41,423 nt of DNA from an uncultured Lachnospiraceae bacterium. Its GTDB lineage: Bacteria; Bacillota; Clostridia; Lachnospirales; Lachnospiraceae. The stretch covers positions 1 through 41,423 of the forward strand of contig CANPZL010000019.1 in assembly GCA_947589055.1 (NCBI GenBank), read 5' to 3'. The position numbers were made by a program, and so were the translations under genes. Positions 16,351 through 28,121 of the stretch are shown one piece after another. Position 1 is the first letter of the stretch; each line of letters starts with the position of its first letter. The notes beneath the pieces are model-generated. The model saw only the letters and a list, made by a program, of their open reading frames with translations. It ran no database searches and was not told the origin of the DNA.

Positions 16351-16899
16351 CTATCCTTCCATCTGTTTTCCGAGGAAATTTGCGGCAATCACAGCGGTTT
16401 TTTGCTCTGTTTCGCCCAGTGGCTCCGCCTCCGTCCTGCTCAGGATGATCACTGCGCCGATGGCATCTCCTTCACATAAAATGGTCTGAACAACCTCGCC
16501 ATAATATTCTTCATCACTGTTAGAAAGAATCTTGATATATTTCTTTTCGCCTTTTTTTGCTAAAATGGATTCCCGGTCATTGATGGCCTCCTCCAGCTCT
16601 TTATGCAGAACCTTGCCGATAAAGTCCTTTTTGGGGGCGCCGGCAACCGCTATGATCTGATCCCGATCCGAAACGCAGACCGCATGACCGATGATTTGTG
16701 CTGTTGCATCCACATACTGCTGTGCAAAAGCTCCAAGCTCTCCTATTGGCGAATATTTTTTTAATATGATCTCTCCATCCTTATCTGTAAAGATTTCCAG
16801 TGGATCGCCTTCCCGTATCCGCAGGGTTCGCCGAATTTCCTTCGGAACCACCACTCTTCCTAAGTCGTCTATTCTCCTAACTATTCCTGTCGCTTTCAA
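16351..16899 (-). CDS. spoVT: Stage V sporulation protein T (AbrB-type regulator)
   Basis: A 182-residue transcription regulator of forespore genes. Residues 1-50 are an AbrB swapped-hairpin DNA-binding domain (KATGIVRRIDDLGRVVVPKEI) and 55-182 a GAF-like domain. The likely start is TTG at 16899, because GGAGG lies 8 nt before it and the family starts at this point; the longer frame opens with another TTG that includes the Shine-Dalgarno sequence itself. A sigma-F/G-like promoter lies about 20 nt upstream. In Bacillus SpoVT modulates the sigma-G regulon and stands at the head of the yabM-ftsH region; here hup, ferredoxin, hsp20 and tcdA separate it from rqcP. Confidence 0.95.
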   Translation of the reverse strand: MKATGIVRRIDDLGRVVVPKEIRRTLRIREGDPLEIFTDKDGEIILKKYSPIGELGAFAQQYVDATAQIIGHAVCVSDRDQIIAVAGAPKKDFIGKVLHKELEEAINDRESILAKKGEKKYIKILSNSDEEYYGEVVQTILCEGDAIGAVIILSRTEAEPLGETEQKTAVIAANFLGKQMEG

Positions 16900-16924
16900 C
16901 TCTTTTTCCTCCAATTCATAAAAT

Positions 16925-16954
16925 TAGTATATTGTCTTCCAGTAGTGCTATTAT
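16925..16954 (-). promoter_or_regulatory. Possible forespore (sigma-G/F-type) promoter of spoVT
   Basis: TATACTA (16925-16931) matches six of seven bases of the forespore -10 CATACTA. ATAATA (16949-16954), 17 bp upstream, partly matches the -35. Predicted leader is only about 20 nt, just enough for the GGAGG. No sigma-A promoter is evident. Confidence 0.4.
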
Positions 16955-17002
16955 CTGTAAAAATACTAAAAATATGCGTGAAAAATGAAATCCAGGAATA
17001 TT

Positions 17003-17638
17003 CTATTCTTCTGTATATTTTTGTTCCTCCTGTTGCCGCAGGAACTTTTTGATCGCTCCCCGTACCGAAGGCTCGTTTCCTTCTTTCAGTCGTGAGATAT
17101 TTGTACAGTGCTTTACGATCACACATAAGCAGACAAGTCCAAGAATCACCAGACAAATAAAGCTTTTTGTTTTCAGAAAATAAAAAATGGGATAAAAAAA
17201 TGCAGTAGAAAAGGAAGCGCTGCAGCCCCAATCCGTAATGAGCATCAGCACAATCGCAATAACTGCCAGCAGAAGAAAGCCCCGCAGGTCTGTAGCCAAG
17301 ATCAAGCCTCCCAGCGTTGCAAGCCCTTTACCACCCCGAAACTTTAAATAAAACGGAAAAATATGTCCAAGAACAGCGGCGCCACCTGCTGTCACATCTG
17401 CGATTTGAAAACCGGGAAACATTAGACTTGCCAATCTTGCTGCCAAAAAGCCCTTCATGAAATCTACCACCATTACAAGGATACCACTGGTCTTACCAAG
17501 TATCATAAATGCATTTGTCGTACCAAGATTCTTCTGTCCTACACTTCGCAGATCCACGCCTTTGGATTTTGACAGCAGATAGGACGGACTAATACACCCC
17601 ATCAGGTAGCCCATTATCAAGCAAAATGCAAATTCCAT
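17003..17638 (-). CDS. plsY: Glycerol-3-phosphate acyltransferase PlsY
   Basis: A 211-residue integral membrane enzyme that transfers the acyl group from acyl-phosphate to glycerol-3-phosphate, the first step of phospholipid synthesis. The three conserved motifs are visible: GCISPSYLLSKSKGVDLRSVGQ..NLGTTNA near the N-terminus, DFMKG near 60 and GHIFPFYLKFRGGKGLAT near 95. At least five hydrophobic helices are present. The C-terminal KEGNEPSVRGAIKKFLRQQEE tail is cytoplasmic and charged. It lies 103 nt before spoVT with no shared function. Confidence 0.95.
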   Translation of the reverse strand: MEFAFCLIMGYLMGCISPSYLLSKSKGVDLRSVGQKNLGTTNAFMILGKTSGILVMVVDFMKGFLAARLASLMFPGFQIADVTAGGAAVLGHIFPFYLKFRGGKGLATLGGLILATDLRGFLLLAVIAIVLMLITDWGCSASFSTAFFYPIFYFLKTKSFICLVILGLVCLCVIVKHCTNISRLKEGNEPSVRGAIKKFLRQQEEQKYTEE

Positions 17639-17813
17639 AGCAACCTCTCCTTTCCCTTTTGTAGATCAAATGCGGCATTCAGACGCCCGTGTTTTTATAC
17701 TTTACGCATCAAACCAGAACCGATATTTATATTAGTATACTACAAATCTCATTGCTTAGGAACAAAAAAACTGTATTTTTATAACTTTTTCTGAAGATTT
17801 TCTTTCTTTTTTA

Positions 17814-17844
17814 TGAAAACCTGTCCGCTTTCCGGCGGCTACAG
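17814..17844 (-). terminator. Terminator overlapping the end of the PTS-IIC-like gene
   Basis: CTGT-(AG)-CCGC pairs with GCGG-ACAG around a 6-nt loop (two-base bulge), followed by GTTTTCAT. The hairpin includes the stop codon. Stem quality is moderate. Confidence 0.45.
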
Positions 17845-18930
17845 CTTTAAATCCCCTTCCCGGATCCAGCCGATCCGTCTGCAAATCAATCCAAAGGCCC
17901 ATGTCAGAACTGCCGGAAGAAGAAAACAGATCAAGAGCATTCCCAGCCAGTCAAACCAAGTAATTGAGGTTCTTGCCCCTTCCGCTATCTCATTCAGCCA
18001 GCCGGTATACACACCTATCTGTCCCACCAGACCGCAGGTTCCCATACCGGAGGCGATCGCTTCTCCGTTCATTTCCATATGAAACAGGCAGGTTGCGATC
18101 GGTCCGGTAATCGCAGAGGTCAGAATGGGCGGAATCCAGATTCTTGGGTTCTTTACGATATTTCCCATTTGCAGCATACTGGTTCCTAAGCCCTGTGAAA
18201 TCAATCCGCCTATTTTATTTTCCCGATAGCTCATAACTGCAAATCCTATCATTTGTGCCGAGCAGCCCGCTACCGCAGCCCCTCCTGCCAGTCCGGTCAG
18301 ACTTAATGCGGCACAGATAGCAGCACTGCTGATCGGCAGGGTCAATGCGATTCCCACGATCACGGAAACCAGGATTCCCATAGCAAAGGGACGCATATCC
18401 GTGGCCCACATAATCACACTTCCTACCGCACTTGCCCCTTTTCCAATGTATGGGGCAAGCCACATGGAAAGCAGCACACCAGTACATATAGTAACGAATG
18501 GGGTAACGAGTATATCAATCTTCGTTTCCTTGGATACCAATTTCCCAAGCTCGGTTGAAAGAATGGCGATCACCAACACTGCCAGCGGTCCGCCTGCACC
18601 GCCTAAGCTATTTGCCGCAGTTCCTACCGCAAGCATGGAAAACAACACCAGCGGCGGCGCCTTTAATGCAAAAGCAATGGCTACCGCCATAGCGGGCCCC
18701 GCAACCCCTTTCGCAAAATTACCAATGTCAACCAAGATCGAAAGCTGTAGCTGCTGCCCTAACGTGGCAATGATGGTTCCAATCAACAGAGAAGCAAATA
18801 ATCCGTTTGCCATCGCTCCCATTGCGTCTACAAAATATCGTTTGGGGGAAATCTCGATTTCTTTTTTCTTTAAGAACTCTGCTATTCGTATTTTAAGCGG
18901 CTTCTTATTCTGTTGCATTTCCTTTTCCAT
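17839..18930 (-). CDS. Orphan PTS-IIC-like (PTS_EIIC_2 family) membrane protein
   Basis: A 363-residue very hydrophobic protein with about nine or ten TM helices and a basic N-terminus (KKKEIEISPKRYFVDAMGAMANGLF). Gly-rich repeats such as LGGAGGPLAVL and GMGTCGLVGQIGVYTGW resemble the PTS EIIC_2 family, described as sugar-permease-like proteins that lack attached IIA or IIB domains. No IIA or IIB gene adjoins it, so the substrate and even the transport mechanism are unknown. The start at 18930 has AAAAGGAG; the longer frame running into exoA has no ribosome-binding site. It follows exoA by 77 nt. Confidence 0.75.
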   Translation of the reverse strand: MEKEMQQNKKPLKIRIAEFLKKKEIEISPKRYFVDAMGAMANGLFASLLIGTIIATLGQQLQLSILVDIGNFAKGVAGPAMAVAIAFALKAPPLVLFSMLAVGTAANSLGGAGGPLAVLVIAILSTELGKLVSKETKIDILVTPFVTICTGVLLSMWLAPYIGKGASAVGSVIMWATDMRPFAMGILVSVIVGIALTLPISSAAICAALSLTGLAGGAAVAGCSAQMIGFAVMSYRENKIGGLISQGLGTSMLQMGNIVKNPRIWIPPILTSAITGPIATCLFHMEMNGEAIASGMGTCGLVGQIGVYTGWLNEIAEGARTSITWFDWLGMLLICFLLPAVLTWAFGLICRRIGWIREGDLKL

Positions 18931-19007
18931 GTGATTCTCCTTTTCAAGCGTACTCTTGTTTGCCGGATGCATTCCCTTCCGGTATTCCAGATGCATGTTC
19001 CTATCAT

Positions 19008-19760
19008 TTACATAATATCCAATTCTACCGGACAATGGTCAGAGCCTTGAATATCTGTATGGATCTTCGCATCGATCAGCCTTTCCTCTAGCTGCTTTGA
19101 CACGCAGAAATAGTCGATCCGCCATCCTGCATTTTTCTCTCTGGCATGAAAACGATACGACCACCAGGAATATATGTCCGTCTGTTCCGGATAAAAATAA
19201 CGAAAGGTATCTATAAATCCATTCTCTAGGATTCTTGTAAAGCAGGCACGTTCCTCGTCGGTAAAGCCGGCATTTCTTCGATTTGTCTTGGGATTTTTCA
19301 AATCAATCTCTTGATGCGCAACATTTAAATCTCCACAGAAAATAACCGGTTTTCTTTCTTCCAGTTTTTTTAAATAAGCCAAAAACGCCGCTTCCCACTC
19401 CATACGATACGGTAGTCTTGCCAATTCATTCTGCGAGTTCGGTACATAAACCGTTATCAGGAAATAATCCGCATATTCCAGTGTGATCACTCTCCCCTCC
19501 CGATCATGCTCCTTAACTCCGATTCCATAAGTTACATTGAAAGGTTTTTGTCTCGTAAAAATAGCCGTACCGGAATATCCCTTTTTCTCCGCATAATTCC
19601 AATACTGATAGTAGCCCTCCAGATCCAGTGTGACCTGCCCTTCTTGCAGCTTTGTTTCCTGAAGGCACACCACATCTGCGTCCAGCATCTGAAAGCTTTC
19701 CATAAAATTTTTCTGAATACAGGCCCTTAAGCCATTCACATTCCAAGAAATCAGCTTCAT
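19008..19760 (-). CDS. exoA: Exodeoxyribonuclease III (AP endonuclease)
   Basis: A 250-residue Mg-dependent exonuclease/phosphatase-fold enzyme that cuts 5' to abasic sites and trims 3' ends during base-excision repair. Motifs: [13 protein letters not shown] (N-terminal), LQETKL (Glu metal ligand), CGDLNVAH, and GSDHCPVEL at the C-terminus (catalytic Asp-His). The ATG at 19760 has GGAAAGGAAAG; the longer frame would run through the rpoC terminator and is rejected. It lies 30 nt after that terminator, so it needs its own promoter, which I could not locate. Confidence 0.97.
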   Translation of the reverse strand: MKLISWNVNGLRACIQKNFMESFQMLDADVVCLQETKLQEGQVTLDLEGYYQYWNYAEKKGYSGTAIFTRQKPFNVTYGIGVKEHDREGRVITLEYADYFLITVYVPNSQNELARLPYRMEWEAAFLAYLKKLEERKPVIFCGDLNVAHQEIDLKNPKTNRRNAGFTDEERACFTRILENGFIDTFRYFYPEQTDIYSWWSYRFHAREKNAGWRIDYFCVSKQLEERLIDAKIHTDIQGSDHCPVELDIM

Positions 19761-19785
19761 GTTCTTTCCTTTCCATCTTTGTTTG

Positions 19786-19825
19786 AAAAATGTCCCAAAG
19801 TCTAACCCGATCAGACTTTGGGACA
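19786..19825 (-). terminator. Terminator after rpoC
   Basis: A 13-bp perfect stem (TGTCCCAAAGTCT / AGACTTTGGGACA) with a 9-nt loop is followed by TTTTTC on the minus strand, 27 nt after the rpoC stop. It closes the rplJL-rpoBC cluster. Confidence 0.93.
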
Positions 19826-19852
19826 CTTAATAACTAACCGATATACAATTCC

Positions 19853-22800
19853 CTATTCCTCGGTAGTCTCTTCCTCTTCGCCAATTCCTTCTGTAATAGG
19901 AACTGCCTCTTCCTCCGAGGTCTCAACTTCCGTTTCTTCTGTTTCTTCGTTTTCATATTCTCCGAAATCCAATACATCGTCATTCTTGAATACGAAGTCC
20001 TCAGAATCCAGTTTTACAGAGCGGTAACGCTTCATACCAGTACCTGCCGGAATCAGTTTACCTAACAGCACATTTTCCTTTAGCCCGATCAGCGCATCCG
20101 TCTTGCCCTTTATCGCTGCTTCTGTCAATACCTTAGTCGTTTCCTGGAAGGAGGCCGCTGACAAGAAGGAATCCGTTGCCAGAGACGCCTTTGTGATACC
20201 AAGAATGGACTGGGTTCCCAGTGCCGGTTTTTTGCCCTCCGCCAGCAAAGCTGCATTGGTTTCTTCAAAATCCAGAACATCTACTAATGTACCCGGCAGA
20301 TATTCGGAATCGCCACCCTCTTCTATCTTCACCTTTTTTAACATCTGACGCACAATGATCTCAATATGCTTATCATTTATATCAACACCTTGCAGCCGGT
20401 ATACCCGCTGTACCTCACGAAGCATATAATCCTGAACGGCACGGACGCCCTTGATCTTCAATATATCATGAGGATTAACAGAGCCTTCTGTCAGCTCATC
20501 GCCCGGCTCTAAGGTCTGCCCTTCCTGTACCTTGATCCGTGAACCGTAAGGGATCAGATATGCCTTGCTTTCACCGGTCTCCTTGTTGGAAATCACGACT
20601 TCACGCTTCGTCTTAATGTTGTTGATCGTAACCTCGCCGCCAAACTCTGCAATGATCGCAAGTCCCTTCGGCTTCCGTGCTTCAAACAATTCTTCTACAC
20701 GGGGAAGACCCTGCGTAATATCATCACCGGCAACACCACCGGTATGGAACGTACGCATGGTAAGCTGTGTACCCGGTTCACCGATCGACTGAGCGGCAAT
20801 GATACCAACTGCTTCACCTACCTGTACCGGCTGTCCGGTCGCCATGTTTGCACCATAGCACTTCGCACATACACCCAAATGGGATTTACAGGTGAGGATT
20901 GTACGAATCCGCAGCTTTCCAGTTACACCGTTTTCCGGATCGACGATTTTATTCCCGTTTTCATCTACTCCACGCTCGACGATGGCTGCCGCCCGCTTCG
21001 GATTTATCATATGATTATGCTTTACCAGCATATTTCCGTCCTTATCGAAAATATCCACTGCGGTATATCTGCCTGTGATACGCTCCTTAAAGGTTTCGAT
21101 AATCTCCTTGCCATCTGAAAATTCCTCGACGATCATACCCGGAATCTGATCTGCCGGCTTTCCTGCGCAGCAGTCAACCTCACGAATGATCAAATCCTGC
21201 GATACGTCAACCAGACGACGTGTCAGATAACCGGAGTCTGCTGTACGCAGTGCGGTATCGGACAGACCCTTTCTGGCTCCATGTGCAGAAATAAAGTATT
21301 CCAGTACATTCAGACCCTCACGGAAGTTTGCCTTGATCGGCAGTTCGATCGTCCGTCCTGTGGTATCCGCCATCAAACCACGCATACCTGCCAGCTGCTT
21401 GATCTGCTGGTTGGAACCACGGGCTCCGGAATCCGCCATCATATAGATATTGTTATATTTATCCAAACTTTCCAGCAGTGCTTTCGTCAATTCATCGTCC
21501 GCCTGCGACCATGTTTTAACGACACGGGCATACCGCTCCTCTTCCGTCATAAGACCACGCCGATACATCTTATTGATCTTATCAACCGTGTTCTGTGCCT
21601 CGCCCAGTATGCGTTTCTTTGCTTCCGGCACCGTCATATCGGAAATGGAAACCGTCATGGCGCTTTGGGTTGAATACTTGTAACCCATGCTCTTGATGTC
21701 GTCTAATACCTCTGCGGTCTTGGTTGCGCCGTGCGTATTGATACAGCGATCCAGAATCTGTTTCAGTTGTTTTTTACCCACATGGAAATCAATCTCCGGC
21801 AGCAACGCCTCCTTCGGATCCAGCCTGTCAACAAATCCCAGATCCTGCGGTATGATTTCATTAAAAATCAAACGTCCCAGCGTCGTCTCAATGATCCGGG
21901 AAATAGGATTACCCTCTGAATCGGTTCCCTTTACCCGTACCTTAATCAAGGCATGTAGTGTGATCTCTTTATTTTCATAGGCAATAATTGCTTCATTTTC
22001 AGAACGGAACGCTTTTCCTTCTCCCTTAGCACCATCCTTCTGCATAGTCAGGTAGTAAATACCCAGTACCATATCCTGAGACGGTACTGCAACCGGCGCA
22101 CCATCAGAAGGCTTTAACAGGTTATTCGGTGAAAGCAGTAAGAACCGGCATTCCGCCTGTGCTTCCACTGACAAAGGAAGATGCACTGCCATCTGGTCAC
22201 CGTCAAAGTCCGCATTATAAGCGGTACATACCAACGGATGCAGCTTAATGGCCTTACCTTCTACCAAGATCGGTTCAAACGCCTGAATTCCCAGTCTATG
22301 CAGGGTAGGAGCACGGTTCAGCATAACCGGATGTTCTTTTATGACCTCTTCCAGTACGTCCCAAACAACGGGATCCAGTTTTTCCACCATCTTTTTTGCA
22401 TATTTGATATTATGAGCCTGCTTATTTGCAACCAGCTCTTTCATAACAAACGGTTTGAACAGCTCGATCGCCATTTCCTTCGGCAGACCGCACTGATAGA
22501 TCTTTAATTCCGGCCCGACTACGATTACGGAACGTCCGGAATAATCCACACGCTTTCCTAACAGGTTCTGACGGAATCTTCCCTGCTTTCCCTTTAACAT
22601 ATCGGATAGGGATTTTAAAGCACGGTTGCCCGGACCGGTCACTGCACGTCCCCGTCTTCCGTTATCGATCAGGGAGTCTACCGCTTCCTGAAGCATACGT
22701 TTTTCATTCCGGACAATAATATCCGGAGCCCCCAGCTCCAGCAGCCGCTTTAACCGATTGTTCCGGTTAATGATCCGCCGATATAGATCATTTAAGTCTG

Positions 22801-23581
22801 AGGTGGCAAACCGGCCACCGTCCAACTGCACCATAGGACGAATATCCGGCGGGATTACCGGTACTACGTCTAAGATCATCCATTCCGGCTTGTTGTTGGA
22901 AGCCCGAAATGCTTCAACAACCTCCAGCCGCTTGATGATCTTCGCCCGCTTCTGGCCAGTGGAATTATTCAGTTCGTTGCTTAATTCTGCATAGTCCTTT
23001 TCCAGATCGATTGCCTGTAACAGTTCCTTAATGGATTCCGCACCCATTCCGGCACGGAACGAACCGAAACCGAATTTTTCCTCTGCGTCCCGGTATTCCT
23101 TTTCGGATAATACATCCTTATACCTTAAGTCCGTTTTTCCCGGATCAAGTACGATATATGCGGCAAAATACAGAACCTTTTCCAGTTCTCTCGGCGACTT
23201 GTCTAACAGCAGTCCCATACGGCTTGGGATACCCTTAAAATACCAGATATGGGAAACGGGAGCCGCAAGCTCGATATGTCCCATCCGTTCCCGACGTACA
23301 TTTGCCTTTGTAACCTCTACACCGCAGCGGTCACAGATAACCCCTTTATAACGAACCTTCTTATACTTACCGCAATGGCATTCCCAGTCCTTGCTGGGTC
23401 CGAAAATCCTCTCGCAGAACAAACCGTCCTTTTCCGGCTTCAGGGTTCTATAATTTATCGTCTCCGGCTTCTTAACCTCGCCATGAGACCATTCTCGAAT
23501 CATATCCGGGGAAGCTAACCCGATTTTAATGGAGTCAAAGTTAATTGGCTGGTCTACTTCTTGATTATTCATATTTGACAT
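19853..23581 (-). CDS. rpoC: RNA polymerase beta' subunit
   Basis: A 1242-residue catalytic subunit. The zinc-finger cysteines [20 protein letters not shown] lie at about 70-90, the Mg-binding NADFDGDQM in the first half, the trigger-loop/bridge-helix region ([20 protein letters not shown]) in the middle, and the second Zn cluster ([13 protein letters not shown]) later. The last 40 residues are a highly acidic Glu/Thr tail, an addition seen in Lachnospiraceae-type polymerases and absent from B. subtilis. GAAGGAG precedes the start; a second ATG three codons on is possible. Gap to rpoB is 21 nt. Confidence 0.98.
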   Translation of the reverse strand: MSNMNNQEVDQPINFDSIKIGLASPDMIREWSHGEVKKPETINYRTLKPEKDGLFCERIFGPSKDWECHCGKYKKVRYKGVICDRCGVEVTKANVRRERMGHIELAAPVSHIWYFKGIPSRMGLLLDKSPRELEKVLYFAAYIVLDPGKTDLRYKDVLSEKEYRDAEEKFGFGSFRAGMGAESIKELLQAIDLEKDYAELSNELNNSTGQKRAKIIKRLEVVEAFRASNNKPEWMILDVVPVIPPDIRPMVQLDGGRFATSDLNDLYRRIINRNNRLKRLLELGAPDIIVRNEKRMLQEAVDSLIDNGRRGRAVTGPGNRALKSLSDMLKGKQGRFRQNLLGKRVDYSGRSVIVVGPELKIYQCGLPKEMAIELFKPFVMKELVANKQAHNIKYAKKMVEKLDPVVWDVLEEVIKEHPVMLNRAPTLHRLGIQAFEPILVEGKAIKLHPLVCTAYNADFDGDQMAVHLPLSVEAQAECRFLLLSPNNLLKPSDGAPVAVPSQDMVLGIYYLTMQKDGAKGEGKAFRSENEAIIAYENKEITLHALIKVRVKGTDSEGNPISRIIETTLGRLIFNEIIPQDLGFVDRLDPKEALLPEIDFHVGKKQLKQILDRCINTHGATKTAEVLDDIKSMGYKYSTQSAMTVSISDMTVPEAKKRILGEAQNTVDKINKMYRRGLMTEEERYARVVKTWSQADDELTKALLESLDKYNNIYMMADSGARGSNQQIKQLAGMRGLMADTTGRTIELPIKANFREGLNVLEYFISAHGARKGLSDTALRTADSGYLTRRLVDVSQDLIIREVDCCAGKPADQIPGMIVEEFSDGKEIIETFKERITGRYTAVDIFDKDGNMLVKHNHMINPKRAAAIVERGVDENGNKIVDPENGVTGKLRIRTILTCKSHLGVCAKCYGANMATGQPVQVGEAVGIIAAQSIGEPGTQLTMRTFHTGGVAGDDITQGLPRVEELFEARKPKGLAIIAEFGGEVTINNIKTKREVVISNKETGESKAYLIPYGSRIKVQEGQTLEPGDELTEGSVNPHDILKIKGVRAVQDYMLREVQRVYRLQGVDINDKHIEIIVRQMLKKVKIEEGGDSEYLPGTLVDVLDFEETNAALLAEGKKPALGTQSILGITKASLATDSFLSAASFQETTKVLTEAAIKGKTDALIGLKENVLLGKLIPAGTGMKRYRSVKLDSEDFVFKNDDVLDFGEYENEETEETEVETSEEEAVPITEGIGEEEETTEE

Positions 23582-23602
23582 CTCGTAGTACTCCTTCCAT
23601 TA

Positions 23603-26600
23603 TTATTCTTCTGAACCATCATAGTCCACTTCTTCGATGTACTCATCTTCATCTACTTCTTCGATGAACTCGCCTTGTTCGTCTACCTCGTTGTAACCGT
23701 CATACATACTGTATTCTTCGTTACTCTTAACTACGCCTTCATCTCCCTCTATCATAGGGCGAAGATTTTCATCACCGTAATTGATGGTTTCACTGAATTC
23801 TACTTCTTCATTATTCTCATCATATACCTTGACGTCCAAGGCAAGGGATTGCAGTTCCTTCAATAATACCTTAAAGGACTCCGGAATACCCGGTTCCGGA
23901 ATATTATCACCCTTGATGATCGCTTCATAAGTCTTTACACGTCCGACTACGTCATCGGATTTCACGGTCAGGATCTCTTGCAGGGTATAGGAAGCGCCAT
24001 ATGCCTCCAATGCCCATACCTCCATCTCACCGAACCGCTGACCGCCGAACTGTGCCTTACCGCCCAGAGGCTGCTGGGTTACCAAAGAATACGGGCCGGT
24101 AGACCGGGCATGAATCTTATCATCAACCAAATGATGCAGCTTCAAGTAATGCATGAAACCAATGGTAACCGGACCGTCAAATTCCTCTCCGGTTCTTCCG
24201 TCACGGAGCTGAACCTTACCGGTACGATTGATGGGAACCCCTTTCCATTCGCTTCTGTGTTCCCGATTTTCATACAGATAATCGACTACCTCGTCATTTA
24301 AACTGTCACCCCATTTGCTCTTGAAGGTATCCCAGTCCTCATTGGCATAATCATTAGCGATTTCTAGGGTTTCCATGATTTCCTCTTCGTTTGCTCCGTC
24401 AAATACCGGTGTGCTTACCTTAAAGCCCAGCACATTTGCTGCAAGGCTTAAATGCGTCTCTAACACCTGTCCGATATTCATACGGGAAGGCACACCCAGC
24501 GGATTCAATACAATATCCAGCGGACGACCGTTCGGAAGGAATGGCATATCTTCTACCGGAAGAATCCGGGAAACAACACCCTTATTACCATGACGTCCTG
24601 CCATCTTATCACCAACGGAAATCTTTCGTTTTTGTGCTATATATACTCGAACGGATTTATTGACTCCCGGCGGAAGCTCATCACCGTTTTCTCTTGTAAA
24701 TACCTTCGTATCCATGACAACGCCAAAGGCTCCATGCGGAACACGAAGCGAAGTATCCCGTACTTCTCTTGCCTTTTCACCAAAGATGGCCCGCAGCAGC
24801 CGCTCTTCAGCAGTCAGCTCGGTTTCTCCCTTCGGTGTTACCTTTCCTACCAGAATGTCGCCTGCACGAACCTCTGCGCCGATACGAATGATACCGTTTT
24901 CATCCAGATCCTTTAAAGCATCGTCACTTAATCCTGCCAGATCTCTCGTGATCTCTTCCTGTCCCAGCTTGGTATCTCTTGCCTCTGCTTCATATTCTTC
25001 AATATGAACGGAGGTATATACATCATCCTGAACCAGACGTTCACTTAATAAGACTGCGTCCTCGTAGTTATATCCTTCCCAAGTCATAAACCCGATCAGC
25101 GGATTCTTACCCAGAGCAATCTCACCATCCGCAGTCGATGGGCCATCTGCAATCACTTCTCCGGCTTCCACCCGATCGCCCTTACATACGATCGGTCGTT
25201 GATTCATACAGTTTCCCTGATTGCTTCGGGCAAATTTAATCACATGATAGGTGTCCTTTGTCCCGTCGTCGCAGCGAATCACGATCTCCCTGCTGGATGA
25301 CTTCTCTACAACACCGGCGTGCTTTGCAACGATACAGACACCAGAGTCTACTGCCGCCTTTGCCTCCATACCGGTTCCTACGATTGGAGATTCCGTACGA
25401 AGAAGCGGAACTGCCTGCCGCTGCATGTTGGAACCCATCAAAGCACGGTTCGCATCATCATTCTGTAAGAAAGGAATCATGGAGGTGGCTACCGAGAATA
25501 CCATTTTCGGCGAAACGTCCATCAAATCAATCCGGTTTTTCGGGAATTCGGAAGTTTCCTCCCGGAACCGTCCGGAAACATTGCTGTTTACAAACCGTCC
25601 TTTCTCATCTAACGGTTCATTTGCCTGTGCGACTACATATTTATCCTCATCATCCGCCGTCAGATAGATAACCTCGTCTGTTACCACGGGATTCTCCGGA
25701 TCCGTCTTGTCCACCTTTCGATAAGGCGCCTCTACAAATCCGTACTGATTGATACGGGCATAGCAAGCCAGTGAGTTGATCAAACCGATATTCGGACCTT
25801 CCGGTGTCTCAATCGGACACATTCTTCCATAATGGGTATAATGAACATCCCGGACCTCAAATCCTGCCCGGTCTCTGGAAAGACCACCCGGACCCAAAGC
25901 AGATAGTCTTCGCTTATGCGTCAGTTCGGATAGCGGATTATTCTGATCCATGAACTGAGAAAGCTGGGAGCTTCCGAAGAACTCCTTCACAGCTGCCGTT
26001 ACCGGCTTGATATTGATCAACGAGGAAGCGGAAATGGTATCTGCGTCCTGGGTTGTCATACGCTCCCGTACTACACGCTCTAACCGGGACAATCCGATCC
26101 GATATTGATTTTGCAGCAATTCGCCTACTGCACGGATCCGTCGATTGCCCAAATGATCAATGTCATCCTGATTTCCGATGCCATACTCCAGATGCATATT
26201 ATAGTTAATGGAAGCAAAAATATCTTCCTTCGTGATATGCTTCGGCACCAATTCCAGATGGTTTTTCCGGATTTCTTCCTTTAATTCTTCACCGCTGAAC
26301 TGCTCTAACAGCTGCTTCAAAACAGGGTAATATACCTTTTCGATAATGCCTGCTTCCTGCGGATCAAAATCAACGTATTCTGCCAGATCAACCATTCTAT
26401 TTGTCAATACCTTGACATTCCGTTCCTCAGTCTGAACGGTAACGCTGGGAACTGCGGCGTTTTGGATCGCATTTGCCAGCTCTGTCGTAACCTTATCCCC
26501 GGCTGATGCAATGATCTCACCGGTTTCACTATTTACTACATCTTCCGCAAGAACAAGTCCTACGATTCGATTCTGCAATGCCAGCTTTTTGTTAAACTTA

Positions 26601-27430
26601 TATCTTCCTACTTTTGCCAGATCATACCGTTTCGGATCAAAAAACATACTATTGATCAGACTTTCCGCACTTTCTACCGCCAACGGTTCACCGGGTCTGA
26701 TCTTCTTATATAATTCCAACAAGCCACTCTCAAAATCGGTGGAGGGATCCTTTTCGAGACTTGCCATAATCTTAGGCTCTTCCCCAAACATCTCGATAAT
26801 TTCAGCATTCGTGCCAATACCAAGGGAACGGATCAAAACCGTAATCGGCACCTTTCTGGTTCGGTCAACCCGTACAGAAAAAACATTATTGGAATCCGTT
26901 TCATATTCGAGCCATGCTCCCCGGTTCGGGATCACGGTACAAGAATACAGAGTCTTACCCAGCTTATCATGGCCGATCGCATAATAGATACCCGGCGAAC
27001 GAACCAACTGGCTGACGATTACACGTTCCGCACCATTGATCACAAAAGTGCCGGTTTCCGTCATTAACGGTAAATCGCCGATAAAAATATCATGGGTACT
27101 CATTTCATCGGTTTCCTTTTTCCGAAGCCGCACATTTACCTTCAGTGGAGCCGCATACGTTGCGTCTCGTTCCTTGCACTCCTCAATGGAATATTTCACG
27201 TCGTCTTTGCAAAGCTGAAAGCCGATAAATTCCATGCAGTATCGACCGCTCACATCCTCGATGGGAGAAATGTCTTCAAACGCTTCTTTCAAACCGTCTG
27301 TCAGGAACCAATCATAGGAATTTTTCTGTACCTCAATGAGATTCGGCATTTCCAGAACTTCATTTCTTCTGGAATAACTCATTCTGACTCCCTTGCCCGA
27401 TTTGATAGGATTAATCCTTGTTTTTTCCAT
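23603..27430 (-). CDS. rpoB: RNA polymerase beta subunit
   Basis: A 1275-residue subunit. The start at 27430 ([13 protein letters not shown]) is chosen on family form and AAGGGGTG upstream; the longer frame adds 37 unrelated residues. The rifampicin pocket reads [29 protein letters not shown] across the usual cluster, with Gln, Asp, His and Ser at the common resistance positions all wild-type, so the target looks sensitive. GNKGVVSRI and the [21 protein letters not shown] region are near the C-terminus. It ends in a long acidic tail (Glu/Asp with Tyr), like rpoC. It is expressed with rplJL through a partial terminator at 27632-27664. Confidence 0.98.
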   Translation of the reverse strand: MEKTRINPIKSGKGVRMSYSRRNEVLEMPNLIEVQKNSYDWFLTDGLKEAFEDISPIEDVSGRYCMEFIGFQLCKDDVKYSIEECKERDATYAAPLKVNVRLRKKETDEMSTHDIFIGDLPLMTETGTFVINGAERVIVSQLVRSPGIYYAIGHDKLGKTLYSCTVIPNRGAWLEYETDSNNVFSVRVDRTRKVPITVLIRSLGIGTNAEIIEMFGEEPKIMASLEKDPSTDFESGLLELYKKIRPGEPLAVESAESLINSMFFDPKRYDLAKVGRYKFNKKLALQNRIVGLVLAEDVVNSETGEIIASAGDKVTTELANAIQNAAVPSVTVQTEERNVKVLTNRMVDLAEYVDFDPQEAGIIEKVYYPVLKQLLEQFSGEELKEEIRKNHLELVPKHITKEDIFASINYNMHLEYGIGNQDDIDHLGNRRIRAVGELLQNQYRIGLSRLERVVRERMTTQDADTISASSLINIKPVTAAVKEFFGSSQLSQFMDQNNPLSELTHKRRLSALGPGGLSRDRAGFEVRDVHYTHYGRMCPIETPEGPNIGLINSLACYARINQYGFVEAPYRKVDKTDPENPVVTDEVIYLTADDEDKYVVAQANEPLDEKGRFVNSNVSGRFREETSEFPKNRIDLMDVSPKMVFSVATSMIPFLQNDDANRALMGSNMQRQAVPLLRTESPIVGTGMEAKAAVDSGVCIVAKHAGVVEKSSSREIVIRCDDGTKDTYHVIKFARSNQGNCMNQRPIVCKGDRVEAGEVIADGPSTADGEIALGKNPLIGFMTWEGYNYEDAVLLSERLVQDDVYTSVHIEEYEAEARDTKLGQEEITRDLAGLSDDALKDLDENGIIRIGAEVRAGDILVGKVTPKGETELTAEERLLRAIFGEKAREVRDTSLRVPHGAFGVVMDTKVFTRENGDELPPGVNKSVRVYIAQKRKISVGDKMAGRHGNKGVVSRILPVEDMPFLPNGRPLDIVLNPLGVPSRMNIGQVLETHLSLAANVLGFKVSTPVFDGANEEEIMETLEIANDYANEDWDTFKSKWGDSLNDEVVDYLYENREHRSEWKGVPINRTGKVQLRDGRTGEEFDGPVTIGFMHYLKLHHLVDDKIHARSTGPYSLVTQQPLGGKAQFGGQRFGEMEVWALEAYGASYTLQEILTVKSDDVVGRVKTYEAIIKGDNIPEPGIPESFKVLLKELQSLALDVKVYDENNEEVEFSETINYGDENLRPMIEGDEGVVKSNEEYSMYDGYNEVDEQGEFIEEVDEDEYIEEVDYDGSEE

Positions 27431-27631
27431 TACTGGTTTCACCCCTTGAATAAAAGTATGATGGCAAAACATTGCGAAATAAGAGGGACAAGCCTTCTTG
27501 TACCCGCTCAATATTTGCTCAGATAAAGACAACATGGGCAAACCAACCCATGATAGTCATGCCATACTATAATAGCACCAAAGTCAATGGGCGTCAACAA
27601 CTATTTTCAAAAGGTTGGAATTTTTTTCAAA

Positions 27632-27664
27632 TAAAAAGGGCTTCTGCGTATCTGCAAAAGCCCT
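27632..27664 (-). terminator. Intergenic terminator between rplL and rpoB
   Basis: AGGGCTT and AAGCCCT pair (extendable with TGC/GCA) and are followed by TTTTTATTT on the minus strand, 25 nt after rplL. In other bacteria an attenuator here sets the ratio of L7/L12 to RNA polymerase; the same is inferred. Confidence 0.8.
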
Positions 27665-27688
27665 GTTACTTTATATCGGCAGATCTGA

Positions 27689-28060
27689 TTACTTCAAAGT
27701 AACCTTTGCTCCAGCTTCCTCCAGCTTGGTCTTGATCTCCTCAGCCTCAGCCTTAGAAGCGCCTTCCTTCACCATCTTCGGAGCTCCGTCAACTACTTCC
27801 TTTGCTTCCTTCAGTCCTAAGCCGGTAACTTCACGAACTACCTTGATAACCGGAACCTTGTTCGGTCCAACCTCTGTCAGTTCGACATTGAATTCATCCT
27901 TCTCCTCTGCTGCCTCGCCGCCTGCTGCGCCACCTGCTGCTGCAACTACAACACCTGCTGCCGCAGATACGCCGAATTCTTCCTCACAAGCCTTTACTAA
28001 CTCATTTAACTCTAATACAGATAAACCTTTGATTACTTCAATAATTTCCTGCGTTGTCAT
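27689..28060 (-). CDS. rplL: Ribosomal protein L7/L12
   Basis: A 123-residue stalk protein. The N-terminal dimerisation helices ([31 protein letters not shown] split here for brevity) are followed by an Ala/Gly-rich hinge and a C-terminal domain ([21 protein letters not shown]). The start at 28060 is set by GGAGGAAA; an ATG five codons upstream includes that sequence and is rejected. It recruits translation factors to the 50S subunit. It follows rplJ by 61 nt. Confidence 0.97.
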   Translation of the reverse strand: MTTQEIIEVIKGLSVLELNELVKACEEEFGVSAAAGVVVAAAGGAAGGEAAEEKDEFNVELTEVGPNKVPVIKVVREVTGLGLKEAKEVVDGAPKMVKEGASKAEAEEIKTKLEEAGAKVTLK

Positions 28061-28121
28061 TTTTATTTCCTCCATTCATCAATTCATTTTCATCGTCCTA
28101 TCAGGAACTTTTGTTTGTTTC

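Noticed and set aside
19761..19826. N-terminal extension of exoA
   Set aside because: It would translate the rpoC terminator hairpin; the ATG at 19760 has a good ribosome-binding site.
21281..27526. Many plus-strand frames of 100-150 residues opposite rpoB and rpoC
   Set aside because: They are antisense shadows of long conserved genes with no start signals of their own.
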